Positions 8,936-17,895 of a DNA stretch of 64,000 nucleotides are shown here, one piece after another. The first letter of the stretch is position 1, and each line of letters opens with the position of its first letter. Made by a program: the position numbers and the translations under genes. Source of the stretch: Alphaproteobacteria bacterium (GTDB taxonomy: Bacteria; Pseudomonadota; Alphaproteobacteria; JAUXUR01). A model generated the notes under the pieces. It had not been told where the DNA came from. It saw only the letters and a list, made by a program, of their open reading frames with translations, and did no database searches. The stretch is taken from contig JAUXUR010000044.1 in NCBI GenBank assembly GCA_030680745.1, forward strand, positions 1 through 64,000. Direction: 5' to 3'.

Positions 8936-10870
8936 ATGGCTGTTAAAAAAAATCCTCATACCAATGAAGAAGCGAATGATCGTGAAGAAGGCAGTGAGGA
9001 AATAAGCCTTGATACGAGTATAGACTCGATCAAAAAGTTAATCGCTAAAGGTAAAGAGCGTGGCTATGTCACCTATGACGAGCTTAACGAATCATTACCC
9101 TCTGACCAATTATCATCCGAACAAATTGAAGACACGCTCGCCATGCTTTCTGAAATGGGCGTTAATGTAATTGACGCGGAAGAAGCAGAAGAATTTTTAG
9201 AAGGCCAAGGAACACCAGAAGCAGGCCTTAGTGGTGTTGATACGGATGAATTAGGCAGAACAGACGATCCCGTTCGTATGTATTTACGTGAAATGGGTAG
9301 TGTTGAACTTTTATCTCGCGAAGGCGAAATTTCAATAGCCAAACGTATTGAAACAGGTCGCGAGGATATGATTGGTGGTATTTGCGAATCACCGCTTACT
9401 ATGCGTGCTTTGGTTGATTGGCGCAATGCATTGGTCAATGGCGAAGTCTTATTACGTGACATAATTGATCTTGAAGCAAGTCTTGAAACACCCGAAGAAG
9501 CTGGCGTTGATTTAACAGCAAAAGCTGACGAAGAAATAGAAAACGCTGAAGAACCAACATTAGAAGAAATTCCAGAAGGTGACGCTGAAGAAGACGAAGG
9601 CGGCATGTCTTTGGCTGTTATGGAACAGACGTTAATGCCTTTGATTCTTGAAAAATTTGATACAATTGCAGAAATTTACGACCAATTAAGAACATTGCAA
9701 CAACAACGCGTTCACTACCTTCAACAAGGTGAAGCAATCCCTAAAGAAAACGAAAAAAAATACCAGGCATTGCATAAACAACTTGTGACGCTCATGAAAA
9801 CAGTGCGTTTGAATCATCGTCGTGTTGAAGAATTGATGACGCAATTATCTGAATTAAATCAACATCTAACACGTTGCGAAGGAAGGCTTTTACGCCTTGC
9901 CGAAGGTGCTGGTCTTAAACGTGATACATTCCTTAAAACTTATATGGGTAAAGAACTTGATCCACAATGGATTGAAACAATTTCTGGCTTACCAAACAAA
10001 GGTTGGAAAAAATTTGTTGAAACCGAAATTGATAGTATTCACGAAATTCGTGGACAAATAGGCGCCGTTTCTGAAAAATCAGGCCTTCCCATTATTGAAT
10101 TCCGTCGTGTTGTTCAAAGTGTTCAGCGTGGCGAACGCGAAATGTCAAAAGCCAAAAAAGAAATGATCGAAGCGAATTTACGCCTTGTGATTTCATTGGC
10201 GAAGAAATATACCAATCGTGGTCTTCAATTCCTTGATCTTATTCAAGAAGGCAATATAGGTTTGATGAAAGCCGTTGATAAATTTGAATATCGCCGTGGT
10301 TTCAAATTTTCAACTTATGCGACTTGGTGGATTCGTCAAGCAATCACGCGTTCAATTGCCGATCAAGCACGAACGATTCGTATTCCTGTCCATATGATTG
10401 AAACGATTAATAAGCTTGTTAGAACCTCACGCCAAATGCTTCATGAAATTGGACGTGAACCAACCCCTGAAGAGCTCGCAGAACGTTTAGCTATGCCTTT
10501 AGATAAAGTACGTAAAGTTCTTAAAATCGCTAAAGAACCTATTTCGCTTGAAACACCGATCGGTGATGAAGAAGATAGTCATTTAGGCGATTTCATTGAA
10601 GATAAAAACGTTCTTCAACCTATTGATTCTGCCATTCATTCGAATTTACGAGAAGCAACAACGCGCGTGCTTTCAACGCTTACCGCCCGTGAAGAGCGCG
10701 TCTTACGCATGCGTTTTGGGATTGGTATGAATACCGATCATACATTAGAGGAAGTTGGTCAACAATTTTCAGTCACACGTGAACGTATTCGTCAAATTGA
10801 AGCGAAAGCGTTACGAAAATTAAAACATCCAAGCAGATCACGTAAGTTGAAAAGCTTTTTAGATAATTAG
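8936..10870 (+). CDS. rpoD: RNA polymerase primary sigma factor (sigma-70)
   Basis: From ATG 8936 (AAGGA 7 nt upstream) the protein is 644 residues. Region 1.2 ([20 protein letters not shown]) is followed by an acidic non-conserved insert of about 250 residues. Then come region 2 ([39 protein letters not shown]), region 3 and region 4 with the -35-binding helix-turn-helix ([20 protein letters not shown]). This is the housekeeping sigma factor. An upstream in-frame ATG at 8915 lacks a good ribosome-binding site. Confidence 0.97.
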   Translation: MAVKKNPHTNEEANDREEGSEEISLDTSIDSIKKLIAKGKERGYVTYDELNESLPSDQLSSEQIEDTLAMLSEMGVNVIDAEEAEEFLEGQGTPEAGLSGVDTDELGRTDDPVRMYLREMGSVELLSREGEISIAKRIETGREDMIGGICESPLTMRALVDWRNALVNGEVLLRDIIDLEASLETPEEAGVDLTAKADEEIENAEEPTLEEIPEGDAEEDEGGMSLAVMEQTLMPLILEKFDTIAEIYDQLRTLQQQRVHYLQQGEAIPKENEKKYQALHKQLVTLMKTVRLNHRRVEELMTQLSELNQHLTRCEGRLLRLAEGAGLKRDTFLKTYMGKELDPQWIETISGLPNKGWKKFVETEIDSIHEIRGQIGAVSEKSGLPIIEFRRVVQSVQRGEREMSKAKKEMIEANLRLVISLAKKYTNRGLQFLDLIQEGNIGLMKAVDKFEYRRGFKFSTYATWWIRQAITRSIADQARTIRIPVHMIETINKLVRTSRQMLHEIGREPTPEELAERLAMPLDKVRKVLKIAKEPISLETPIGDEEDSHLGDFIEDKNVLQPIDSAIHSNLREATTRVLSTLTAREERVLRMRFGIGMNTDHTLEEVGQQFSVTRERIRQIEAKALRKLKHPSRSRKLKSFLDN

Positions 10871-10893
10871 GATTTTTATACAAAAAATGCTTC

Positions 10894-10920
10894 CGTGGGA
10901 TTTTATTACATAATCCCACG
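10894..10920. terminator. Bidirectional terminator between rpoD and a convergent gene
   Basis: A 9-bp perfect stem (CGTGGGATT at 10894-10902, AATCCCACG at 10912-10920) with a 9-nt loop lies between the rpoD stop and the stop of the convergent gene. AAAA follows on the plus strand, so the T run serves the minus-strand transcript best. Confidence 0.65.
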
Positions 10921-10934
10921 AAAACGATAATGGA

Positions 10935-11267
10935 TCATTTGTGCTTCGCATCAGGAATATTAATTTTGAAGGTGTATGACCTACCAGTTAATTTACCTTC
11001 ATAAGTATAAGTACACACCAATCTATCACCTACAGCTTCTGCAGAATTAACAAGATGAGGGTTTGTATACCCTTTTGATAAACCTTTTTTCACAACCATT
11101 TCTTTCATATCACCAACAGGTTCGTAGATACCCATAAATGGATTGTTTTCACCATTAGCTATTGCCCTTGCATCATCATGCGTTATTGTTGGTGGGCATT
11201 CAGCGCTTGCATTGTTTATACTGAGACATGTGATCAAGATAAGTGATCCAAAAAGAATCTTTCCCAT
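10935..11267 (-). CDS. Small secreted protein of unknown function
   Basis: This 110-residue protein has a clear signal peptide (MGKILFGSLILITCLSINNASA, cleavage after about residue 22). The mature part of about 88 residues has two cysteines (ECPPTI near its start, and RLVCTYTYEG) that could form a disulfide in the periplasm. I do not recognise a family. It has its own ribosome-binding site (GGAGAG) and a terminator shared with rpoD, so it is probably monocistronic. Confidence 0.65.
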   Translation of the reverse strand: MGKILFGSLILITCLSINNASAECPPTITHDDARAIANGENNPFMGIYEPVGDMKEMVVKKGLSKGYTNPHLVNSAEAVGDRLVCTYTYEGKLTGRSYTFKINIPDAKHK

Positions 11268-11373
11268 ATTTTCTCTCCTTTAAACCTAAAATTAGCACTA
11301 TCAATTATTATTAATTAAAAATATTAATTTTAAGTTAAAATAGAACTTAATGTAAATTTTGAATATAAAAAAA

Positions 11374-11400
11374 GCGCATCTTTTAAGGGATGCGCCTTTT
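11374..11400 (-). terminator. Terminator of the lipase gene
   Basis: GCGCATC (11374-11380) pairs with GATGCGC (11389-11395). Reading the minus strand, the hairpin is followed by a run of seven T, 30 nt beyond the lipase stop. T-rich sequence on the other side could also help stop plus-strand transcripts. Confidence 0.7.
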
Positions 11401-11423
11401 AAAACGAAAGATCAGATTTTTTT

Positions 11424-12815
11424 TTAATTTAATCCAACAGCATTTTTAAGATAATTAAAAAAGCCAGTTTTAAATTTTGATTGCTCTACTTTAACCTTGT
11501 CTTTAATTACTTTTCTTTCTTTTTTTATTTCTTTCATATAACCTTCAATTGCAGCTTTTTTTTCTTTTTCATGCGTGTCTTTCAACATACCCTTAAAAAA
11601 GTCATAAGAAGCATCTAATTGATTTAAGTCAATTTTCAGAATATTCATATCATCGAAGGCACCAAAATGATTAGGTGTTTTATCGCCCAACAAAGCTTTG
11701 TAATGAACAATTGAATCTTGAACATATTTACGATAATCAGCCTCTTCCCTTGTTAAACGGAAGATAGTTGGCGAAAGTGCAAGATAATAATTTTTCATAT
11801 TATGCACACCAAAAGTAAGATCTGGAAGACCGCTTTCACCAATATAAAAAGACGTTCCAACATGTTCAGAATATATTTTCGGAACTGACGGCACTAAATC
11901 ACGCTTATGCGCAAATCTAAGAATATTATGTTGTCCGCCCATGCCTCTTTCAACTTTTCGAGCAGAATCATAATTATAAACTTGTGGTGAAGCAAATGTT
12001 ACATTTTCAACAATAAAACGTGATACTTCTTTCGCTAATTCTGTTTGACGTAAAATACGTCTCATGTCATTGGCAGCAATCGTTGACAAGGCACCACCTA
12101 AAGAGTGACCAGTAGTTGTTACACGCAACGGTTTTGGATTTGTTGTAATGTCATTAAAATGTGTGGATAATAACTCTCTGAATTGAGGTAAGAATTCATC
12201 AATACCTTCTAAATAAGCGCGTGCAAATCCACCATGTATATTTAACTTTGTTCCATCAGGTGCATTTAAAGCACCAAGAGGATCTTGACCTTTAAATTTT
12301 GTAATATTGAGATTAATTTTTGTCCAATCATCATTATTGTCTTTATCGACTGTACCTTTATACGCCAACACTAAATGATTTTCAGCTTTATTATAAAGCA
12401 AAATAGCTGAATGCACAGGTGTCGTTTTAAGATTTCTTTTTAAAATACCTAGAAGTTCATAGCCTTTACGATTCAAAGATGCCAATTTAGAATTAACTTC
12501 ACTTGTAATTGCTGTAAAATCAAGACGTTGATCCGTATACGCTATACTACATAAAGTTGCATAGAACAAAATGTCATCTTCAGTTGATCTTGAGTAAAGA
12601 GTGTTCTCGTTTGGTGCAATTTCGTATATTCTATTAAATCCGCTATAAATATGATCTAATTGTGTTTTAATTTGCTCTTCATAAAGGGCTTTATAATTAT
12701 CTAAAGCATTTTGATTTGCTTCCATAATATACGCATCTTCTTCATTGGAAAAAGAAACATTAGGTGATAATGAAGCAAAAGTAAGCATTGATATTGTTAA
12801 AAATATTTTTTTCAT
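11424..12815 (-). CDS. Secreted class 3 lipase (alpha/beta hydrolase)
   Basis: This 463-residue protein has an N-terminal signal peptide (about 1-23). The class 3 (fungal-type) lipase core runs from about 80 to 330: LVLAYKGT, then the nucleophile elbow TTTGHSLGGA (Ser238), a probable acid near HKRDLVPSVP and a His in the later HVG or GVHN segments. The C-terminal 100 residues are lysine-rich and helical. It probably hydrolyses lipid esters outside the cytoplasm; in a host-associated bacterium it could act on host membranes (inference). Single gene with its own terminator. Confidence 0.8.
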   Translation of the reverse strand: MKKIFLTISMLTFASLSPNVSFSNEEDAYIMEANQNALDNYKALYEEQIKTQLDHIYSGFNRIYEIAPNENTLYSRSTEDDILFYATLCSIAYTDQRLDFTAITSEVNSKLASLNRKGYELLGILKRNLKTTPVHSAILLYNKAENHLVLAYKGTVDKDNNDDWTKINLNITKFKGQDPLGALNAPDGTKLNIHGGFARAYLEGIDEFLPQFRELLSTHFNDITTNPKPLRVTTTGHSLGGALSTIAANDMRRILRQTELAKEVSRFIVENVTFASPQVYNYDSARKVERGMGGQHNILRFAHKRDLVPSVPKIYSEHVGTSFYIGESGLPDLTFGVHNMKNYYLALSPTIFRLTREEADYRKYVQDSIVHYKALLGDKTPNHFGAFDDMNILKIDLNQLDASYDFFKGMLKDTHEKEKKAAIEGYMKEIKKERKVIKDKVKVEQSKFKTGFFNYLKNAVGLN

Positions 12816-13084
12816 TTTAAGATTCCTCGTTTGTTCATCTAAAATATATGGTATATAAAAAAAATTAATAAATTATTAAGACGAATATATAATGTCTTAA
12901 TATAGTCATTATATGTCAACTTATATGACATTGTCAATAGATTTTAACAAACTTCTTTATACTGATTATGCTGCCGATATATCTTTTATCCTAAAATTAC
13001 CATTCCTACTCACATTGAAAAAAAACAATTGAACACCCATACTATGATTTATAAGAGAACATATTTAAAATAAAGGATATTAAA
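12816..13084. other. Upstream region of the lipase gene
   Basis: AT-rich divergent spacer between the lipase start and a 42-codon peptide gene. TATGTCAACTTATATGACAT near 12912 contains a loose inverted repeat (ATGTCA/TGACAT). Nothing else stands out. Confidence 0.35.
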
Positions 13085-13213
13085 ATGAATTTAAAACAAA
13101 GAATAATCACAACTATTGTTTTACTTGCTATGCTAGCGTCAACTATTATGGCTGCTGCCAACGCCACCAATAAAGAGCCTCACATTGAATTCATTTTATT
13201 AAAAACATCTTAA
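13085..13213 (+). CDS. Short exported or membrane peptide, 42 residues
   Basis: ATG at 13085 follows AAGGA by 8 nt and opens 42 codons. The product starts with a basic segment (MNLKQR), then a hydrophobic stretch IITTIVLLAMLASTIMAAAN ending in a signal-peptidase-like Ala-rich site, then about 15 residues. This is either a short exported peptide or the remnant of a secreted-protein gene that has lost its 3' part. The good ribosome-binding site and signal-like design argue against chance. No family recognised. Confidence 0.45.
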   Translation: MNLKQRIITTIVLLAMLASTIMAAANATNKEPHIEFILLKTS

Positions 13214-13346
13214 AAATGAATGAGTATTAACAATAAGTTATAATAAACACTGTCAATACAACGGAATTTAAAGAAGAACAACAAAAAAAATAACAACGTT
13301 TAGAAGATAAAAATATCCAGCCATAAAAAAATCAGTTTACAGATCT

Positions 13347-13386
13347 CCCCCCCCCCAATTGAGAATGAGTTGCATTTTCAATTGGG
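13347..13386 (+). promoter_or_regulatory. Poly-C tract followed by a 14-bp hairpin upstream of the metal importer
   Basis: Ten C in a row (13347-13356) run into an inverted repeat, CCCAATTGAGAATG (13354-13367) against CATTTTCAATTGGG (13373-13386). It has one G-T pair and a 5-nt loop. It may end upstream transcription or form part of the importer's control region. The C tract is notable in such AT-rich DNA. Confidence 0.5.
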
Positions 13387-13405
13387 TTAGGTCATAATAG
13401 CTTAT

Positions 13406-13438
13406 GTTCGATAGAACGATGAATTATAACCATGTTAT
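13406..13438 (+). promoter_or_regulatory. Tandem short palindromes, possible metalloregulator site
   Basis: GTTC-GATA-GAAC (13406-13417) and ATAAC-CAT-GTTAT (13426-13438) lie about 210 nt before the first gene of the metal importer. AT-rich ATAAC/GTTAT palindromes resemble Zur/Fur-family operators in composition, but the order of arms differs from the usual Zur box. This is a weak suggestion. Confidence 0.25.
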
Positions 13439-13477
13439 TTCAAAATATGGGTAGACATATAAGTGATGAAACAAGCT

Positions 13478-13535
13478 GCGTGTATTTCTTCATACACAAG
13501 AATTGCAAATCCCGAAATGTGACACCCTCCACACT
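13478..13535 (+). repeat. Fragment of a dispersed repeat family (related to 45771-45830)
   Basis: The segment contains TGTATTTCTTCATACACAAG and then CCCGAAATGTGACAC. The same order of words, diverged, occurs in the MITE-like element at 45723-45863 (GTGTATTCTTCATACATGAG, then CCGAAACGACACATC). The extended reading frame upstream of the ATPase gene starts inside this repeat, which argues for the later start at 13647. Confidence 0.4.
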
Positions 13536-13646
13536 TTGAAAGAAAAGGGTATTTATGAATTTATTTACAATGGGTGTACCCCAACGTTTAACATACACAA
13601 GTATCGTCCTCCTTATGGTCTGGGCCTCGCTTTATTGGGCGATTTT

Positions 13647-14405
13647 ATGCTAGATACGTCTCCAAAAAATATCATCAACATCGATAATGTTTCTTTTTCT
13701 TATGCACAGCATAAAGTTCTTAAAAACATTACGCATTCCTTTACAAAAGGTAGCCTTACGGCCATTATCGGCCCAAATGGTGGTGGTAAAAGCACTTTAT
13801 TGAAGCTTATCATGGGGATATTAACGCCCTCTCAAGGCAATATTCATTTTTCATCCATTAATAGAAATCACATTACATATCTGCCGCAACTTACTGAAAT
13901 TGATCGACAATTCCCTATCAACGTTAAAGATATCGTCGCTATGGGCTTATGGCAACAAAATGGTGTTTTCCACTCATTTTCTAAAAACGACCATCTTAAA
14001 ATTGAACAGGTTTTAGATCATGTTGGTCTCGTTGGTTTTGAAAATAGACATGTTGGTGCCCTTTCAGGCGGCCAATTTCAACGTGTTCTTTTTGCGCGCG
14101 CAATGTTACAAAACGCAGATGTTTTCCTGCTTGATGAACCTTTTGCAGCCGTTGATACGGCCACGTCTGAAATTTTAATGCGACTTATTCGTGATTGGTT
14201 CGCTGCCGGAAAGACGATTATTGCTGTCTTGCATGATTATGATATTGTGAAAGATTTTTTCCCTGAAACCGTTCTTATTGGCAGATCCATTATTGCCTCT
14301 GGCAAACCAAATGATGTCTTAACGACAGATATTCTTCTTAAAGCCCATCAAATGGTTGAAAACGCCCTTGATCATGAACGAATCGAAAGCAATACAGATG
14401 CTTAA
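13647..14405 (+). CDS. znuC: Metal (Zn/Mn) ABC transporter, ATP-binding subunit
   Basis: From ATG 13647 the protein is 252 residues, the usual length for ZnuC/MntB ATPases. It has Walker A (GPNGGGKST), the ABC signature LSGGQFQR, Walker B VFLLDEP and the switch His in AVLHDYD. It powers the permease encoded next, for uptake of zinc or manganese. The frame stays open back to 13503, but those 48 extra residues fall in a repeat and have no family resemblance. The ribosome-binding site at 13647 is weak. It overlaps the permease gene by 8 nt. Confidence 0.88.
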   Translation: MLDTSPKNIINIDNVSFSYAQHKVLKNITHSFTKGSLTAIIGPNGGGKSTLLKLIMGILTPSQGNIHFSSINRNHITYLPQLTEIDRQFPINVKDIVAMGLWQQNGVFHSFSKNDHLKIEQVLDHVGLVGFENRHVGALSGGQFQRVLFARAMLQNADVFLLDEPFAAVDTATSEILMRLIRDWFAAGKTIIAVLHDYDIVKDFFPETVLIGRSIIASGKPNDVLTTDILLKAHQMVENALDHERIESNTDA

Positions 14406-15261
14406 TGCCTTATATGCCTTTTGGATTGAACCTATTGCTGAGTTTATGTTTTTAAAAAAAGCACTCGTTGGTGTTTTTGTTTTATCCATTGGTAGCGCAC
14501 CTATTGGTGTTCTTCTTATTTTACGCCGGATGAGCCTTATGGGCGATGCTTTATCCCACGCTATTTTACCAGGTATTGCCATTGGTTTTTGGATAGCAGG
14601 ATTTTCACTGACCGCAATGACTATTGGTGGATTGGGCGCAGGCACTGTGCTTGCTATACTTGCGGGTATTGTAACGCGCAAAACCAAATTAAAAGAAGAC
14701 GCGACTTTTGCAGGCTTTTTTATATTATCACTCGCTTTAGGCGTCATGCTTGTTTCCTTAAAAGGCAGTAATGTTAATTTAATGCATGTCCTTTTTGGCA
14801 ATATTTTAGCACTTAACAAAGAATCACTCATCCTAATCGGTGTTATGACTAGCCTTACATTAATTATATTATCGATTATTTATAGACCGCTTATCATCGA
14901 TTGTTTTGATGGTGGTTTTTTACGCGTCGTTTCAAAATCAGGCGGCATCTATCATGTGTTGTTCCTCGTCCTTGTTGTTATGAGCCTTGTAGCCTCTTTT
15001 CAAAGCCTTGGCACCCTTCTTGCCTTAGGCCTTATGATGCTGCCGGCAATTTCAGCAAAATTATGGTCCAACCATATTGGTCATTTATTTTTACTTTCGA
15101 TCTTTTTTGCCTTGAGCTCTGGTTATTTAGGACTTATACTGTCCTATCATTTTGGTTTACCTACGGGACCATTGATTATCTTAATGGCGGGTGTGTTTTA
15201 TATTTTCTCGATCTTCTTTGGTCGAGATGGTGGTATCTTTAGATTTGTATTGGCGCGGTAA
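14398..15261 (+). CDS. znuB: Metal (Zn/Mn) ABC transporter, permease subunit
   Basis: This is an ABC-3 family permease of about 287 residues with roughly eight hydrophobic segments. RRMSLMGDALSHAILPGIA is the family hallmark near residue 45. ATG 14398 has GAAAG about 9 nt upstream; ATG 14374 and 14356 are alternatives that lengthen the overlap with the ATPase gene. The stop overlaps the start of the binding-protein gene (TAATG), so the three genes are translationally coupled. Confidence 0.9.
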   Translation: MLNALYAFWIEPIAEFMFLKKALVGVFVLSIGSAPIGVLLILRRMSLMGDALSHAILPGIAIGFWIAGFSLTAMTIGGLGAGTVLAILAGIVTRKTKLKEDATFAGFFILSLALGVMLVSLKGSNVNLMHVLFGNILALNKESLILIGVMTSLTLIILSIIYRPLIIDCFDGGFLRVVSKSGGIYHVLFLVLVVMSLVASFQSLGTLLALGLMMLPAISAKLWSNHIGHLFLLSIFFALSSGYLGLILSYHFGLPTGPLIILMAGVFYIFSIFFGRDGGIFRFVLAR

Positions 15262-16196
15262 TGAGAATTTTATTTTTTCTAGTCTTTTTTTTGAGTATTA
15301 ACGCAAGTTTTGCTGAAACCCATAAACTTAAAGTTGTTGCAAGCTTTAGCGTTATAGGCGACATGGTGAATCAGATTGCCGCCGATAAAATTGACTTATT
15401 TACAATTGTTGGCGCCAACATGGATGCCCATATTTACGAACCGAAACCCCAAGACTTAAAATCACTGAAAGAAGCTGATCTATTGATTTTAAATGGTTTT
15501 GGCTTTGAATCCTGGATCGAAAAAATCATTGAATCCTCTGGGTTTAAAGGCAAAAAAATTATCGCAAGCAATGGTGTCAATCCTTTGTTTTTTAATGTTA
15601 AAAACACAAGTCAAAAAATCACTGATCCACATTGCTGGCATAGCCTTCCTAATGGCAAACATTATGTTACGAACATCATGAATGCTCTTAAAGAAATTGA
15701 CGCGCAAAACGCTGTTTTTTATGAACAAAATGGCAAAGCGTATCTTCAGAAATTAGACGATTTAGATACAGAACTCAAAGACACCCTTAAAGAAATTCCT
15801 GAAAGCAAACGCGTTGTTATTACCTCTCATGACGCATTTGAGTATTTAGGCAAAGAATATGGCGTGAAATTTATTTCACCCTTAGGTGTCAGCACCGAGG
15901 CCGAGCCATCTTCCAAAGAAATCGCTGATATCGTACGTCGCATTAAAAAAGATAATATTAAAGCCGTTTTTGCTGAAGCTACGACTGATCGTCGTTTGGT
16001 CGAAACAATCGCCTGTGAATCTGGTATCACGATTGGTGGAGAGCTTTATTCAGATGCATTATCAGGCACAAAAGATTGTGGTGATAGCTATATATCGATG
16101 GTAAGAAGCAACTTATTATCCTTAAAAGCGGCTTTATCAGAACAAAACAATAAAGAAAAGCAGAAAAACAGTCAAAAAGGTTGTAGTTTAAAATAA
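15261..16196 (+). CDS. znuA: Metal (Zn/Mn) ABC transporter, periplasmic binding protein
   Basis: This 311-residue protein has a signal peptide (MRILFFLVFFLSINASFA). Cluster A-I metal ligands are visible: His in MDAHIYEP, His in DPHCWH, His in TSHDAFEYL and Asp in ELYSDALSG. The long His-rich loop typical of ZnuA is missing, and the Asp in the last motif is shared with Mn- and AztC-type proteins. The metal could therefore be Zn or Mn and the gene name is tentative. The Lys-rich tail ends in a Cys. TAATG overlap with the permease gene. Confidence 0.85.
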   Translation: MRILFFLVFFLSINASFAETHKLKVVASFSVIGDMVNQIAADKIDLFTIVGANMDAHIYEPKPQDLKSLKEADLLILNGFGFESWIEKIIESSGFKGKKIIASNGVNPLFFNVKNTSQKITDPHCWHSLPNGKHYVTNIMNALKEIDAQNAVFYEQNGKAYLQKLDDLDTELKDTLKEIPESKRVVITSHDAFEYLGKEYGVKFISPLGVSTEAEPSSKEIADIVRRIKKDNIKAVFAEATTDRRLVETIACESGITIGGELYSDALSGTKDCGDSYISMVRSNLLSLKAALSEQNNKEKQKNSQKGCSLK

Positions 16197-16257
16197 AAAC
16201 ATATAGAATGTTAGCAATTTAGATTGTTATTATTTTGATACATCATCTCGTTCTTCG

Positions 16258-16426
16258 TTTTCCTGGACAAACGAGAAGCGAAGCTTCGAGATAGATCCAG
16301 GATCCAGACTAAATTTCATGCTCACAGAGCATGACTCATTTAATTTTTGTATGACCTTCGGTCATAAATGCTATCTGGACCCTGGATCTGGTTCGAGTCC
16401 TATGGGCTCTCACTTGTCCAGGGAAA
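16258..16426. repeat. Composite palindromic intergenic repeat with four hairpins
   Basis: Two inverted copies of a roughly 50-bp unit (16258-16307 and 16375-16426) flank two small perfect hairpins, CATGCTC-ACA-GAGCATG (16317-16333) and TATGACC-TTC-GGTCATA (16350-16366). The unit contains TCCTGGAC and GATCCAGG words. A further copy is at 34589-34645. It lies between the importer operon and rlmN and could fold as RNA into a large cruciform-like structure. Confidence 0.75.
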
Positions 16427-16482
16427 CAATTATGAGTATCTAGAAAATATACAATTATAATAATATAAAATTAGGCACAATA

Positions 16483-17598
16483 ATGAAAATAAATTTATTA
16501 TCCCATTCCCTTCAAGAACTTATCGCTCTATTTGAACAAATAGGCGAAAAAAAATTCCGTGCCAAACAATTGTTCCAAGCGATCCAAACGCAGGGCTTAA
16601 AAAGCATTGAAGATTTATCGACTTTTTCAAAAGACCTACGTCAAAAACTTTCTGAACTTTATACACTCGATCGCCCTGAAATTTCAGTCAATCAAATATC
16701 CCGAGACAGCACTCAAAAATGGTTACTAAAACTTGCCGATGGGAATGAAGTTGAAGCGGTTTATATCCCCGAAACGCATCGCGGCACCTTATGTATTTCA
16801 TCACAAATTGGTTGCACCCTCACCTGCAAATTCTGTCACACTGGCACGCAACGCCTTGTCCGCAATCTTGAGCCTCATGAAATCATGGGCCAAATTATGC
16901 TGGCACGAGATGCCATCGATGATTGGGGCCTTATCAACCAAGAACGGAAAATTACCAATATTGTTCTCATGGGCATGGGCGAGCCCTTGTTTAATTACGA
17001 CAATGTGGCACATGCGCTCAAGGTTTTAATGGATCCTGACGGCATGCAATGGTCCAAACGACGCATCACCTTATCAACATCGGGTGTTGTCCCTATGATT
17101 GCCAAATGCGGTGAAGAATTGGGCGTCAATTTAGCGATTTCCTTACATGCAACGACCAATGATTTACGCAATATTCTTGTGCCGTTAAACAAAAAATATC
17201 CGTTAGAGGAATTGCTTGATGCTTGTGCCGCTTATCCGGGTGTTGGACATATGCGTCGCATTACTTTTGAATATGTGATGCTTAAGGGTGTTAATGATAC
17301 ACCAGAACACGCTAAGCGTCTTTTATATCTAGTCTATGGCATTCCTGCCAAAATCAATCTTATTCCCTTCAATCCATGGCCAGATGCGCCTTTCGAACGA
17401 TCAAGCAATAATGCGATCCATGCCTTCGCCGAGATCCTTGAAAATGCGGGCTATTCCTCTCCAGTACGCACACCACGCGGTGAGGATATTATGGCTGCTT
17501 GCGGTCAATTGAAATCTGAAAGCGAGCGTCCCAAACGAACGCTCGAAACAGCGCGTGAGGCAGCCACTCTCAATTTAATGGATTTATTTCAAGATTGA
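16483..17598 (+). CDS. rlmN: 23S rRNA (adenine-2503-C2)/tRNA methyltransferase RlmN
   Basis: This 371-residue radical SAM methyltransferase has the cluster motif CTLTCKFCHTG (CxxxCxxC) at about 110-120. The catalytic C-terminal Cys lies in EDIMAACGQL near 345, and GMGEPLFNYDN is the family segment. It methylates A2503 of 23S rRNA and A37 of some tRNAs, tuning translational fidelity. ATG 16483 is preceded by AT-rich sequence with a poor ribosome-binding site. Single gene. Confidence 0.95.
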   Translation: MKINLLSHSLQELIALFEQIGEKKFRAKQLFQAIQTQGLKSIEDLSTFSKDLRQKLSELYTLDRPEISVNQISRDSTQKWLLKLADGNEVEAVYIPETHRGTLCISSQIGCTLTCKFCHTGTQRLVRNLEPHEIMGQIMLARDAIDDWGLINQERKITNIVLMGMGEPLFNYDNVAHALKVLMDPDGMQWSKRRITLSTSGVVPMIAKCGEELGVNLAISLHATTNDLRNILVPLNKKYPLEELLDACAAYPGVGHMRRITFEYVMLKGVNDTPEHAKRLLYLVYGIPAKINLIPFNPWPDAPFERSSNNAIHAFAEILENAGYSSPVRTPRGEDIMAACGQLKSESERPKRTLETAREAATLNLMDLFQD

Positions 17599-17895
17599 TA
17601 GAATGAACACGCACGGCATTATTAGCGCGAACTTGATATACCTTCTTTAAGAAACTTAAGCTTTCCCACATTGCGACCCCTCACACTCTTTTTTTGGTAG
17701 GGATGCTTAAGTTGTTCAAAATTCGCACACCCTTTTATTCTCCACTTCCCTGAAGCCGTCTAACCATAGAACAATATAATCACGCTACAAAATCTGTTTA
17801 CCGTCCCTTCCATATTCCACCTTGAAAAAAACCCGAAAAACTGGAATTAATAGACAATCAAATTGATTATTCAAATACGTATTGAGGCCCAAAAA
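17599..17895. other. Intergenic region between rlmN and the lipoprotein hydrolase
   Basis: It holds an inverted repeat, AACTTAAGC (17653-17661) with GCTTAAGTT (17705-17713), around a 43-nt loop containing CCCCTCACACTC and a T7 run. This may be a terminator-like or decayed repeat structure. No reading frame of note. Confidence 0.4.

Noticed and set aside
9073-9606. 177-codon open frame antisense to rpoD
   Set aside because: Ser/Pro-rich shadow of the acidic region of rpoD, no ribosome-binding site or family resemblance.
14319-14831. 170-codon frame antisense to the importer genes
   Set aside because: Fully overlaps well supported znuC/znuB coding sequence and has no recognisable product.
16390-16401. 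GGTTCGAGTCC looks like a tRNA T-loop
   Set aside because: It belongs to the palindromic repeat 16375-16426; no acceptor stem, anticodon arm or CCA end surrounds it.
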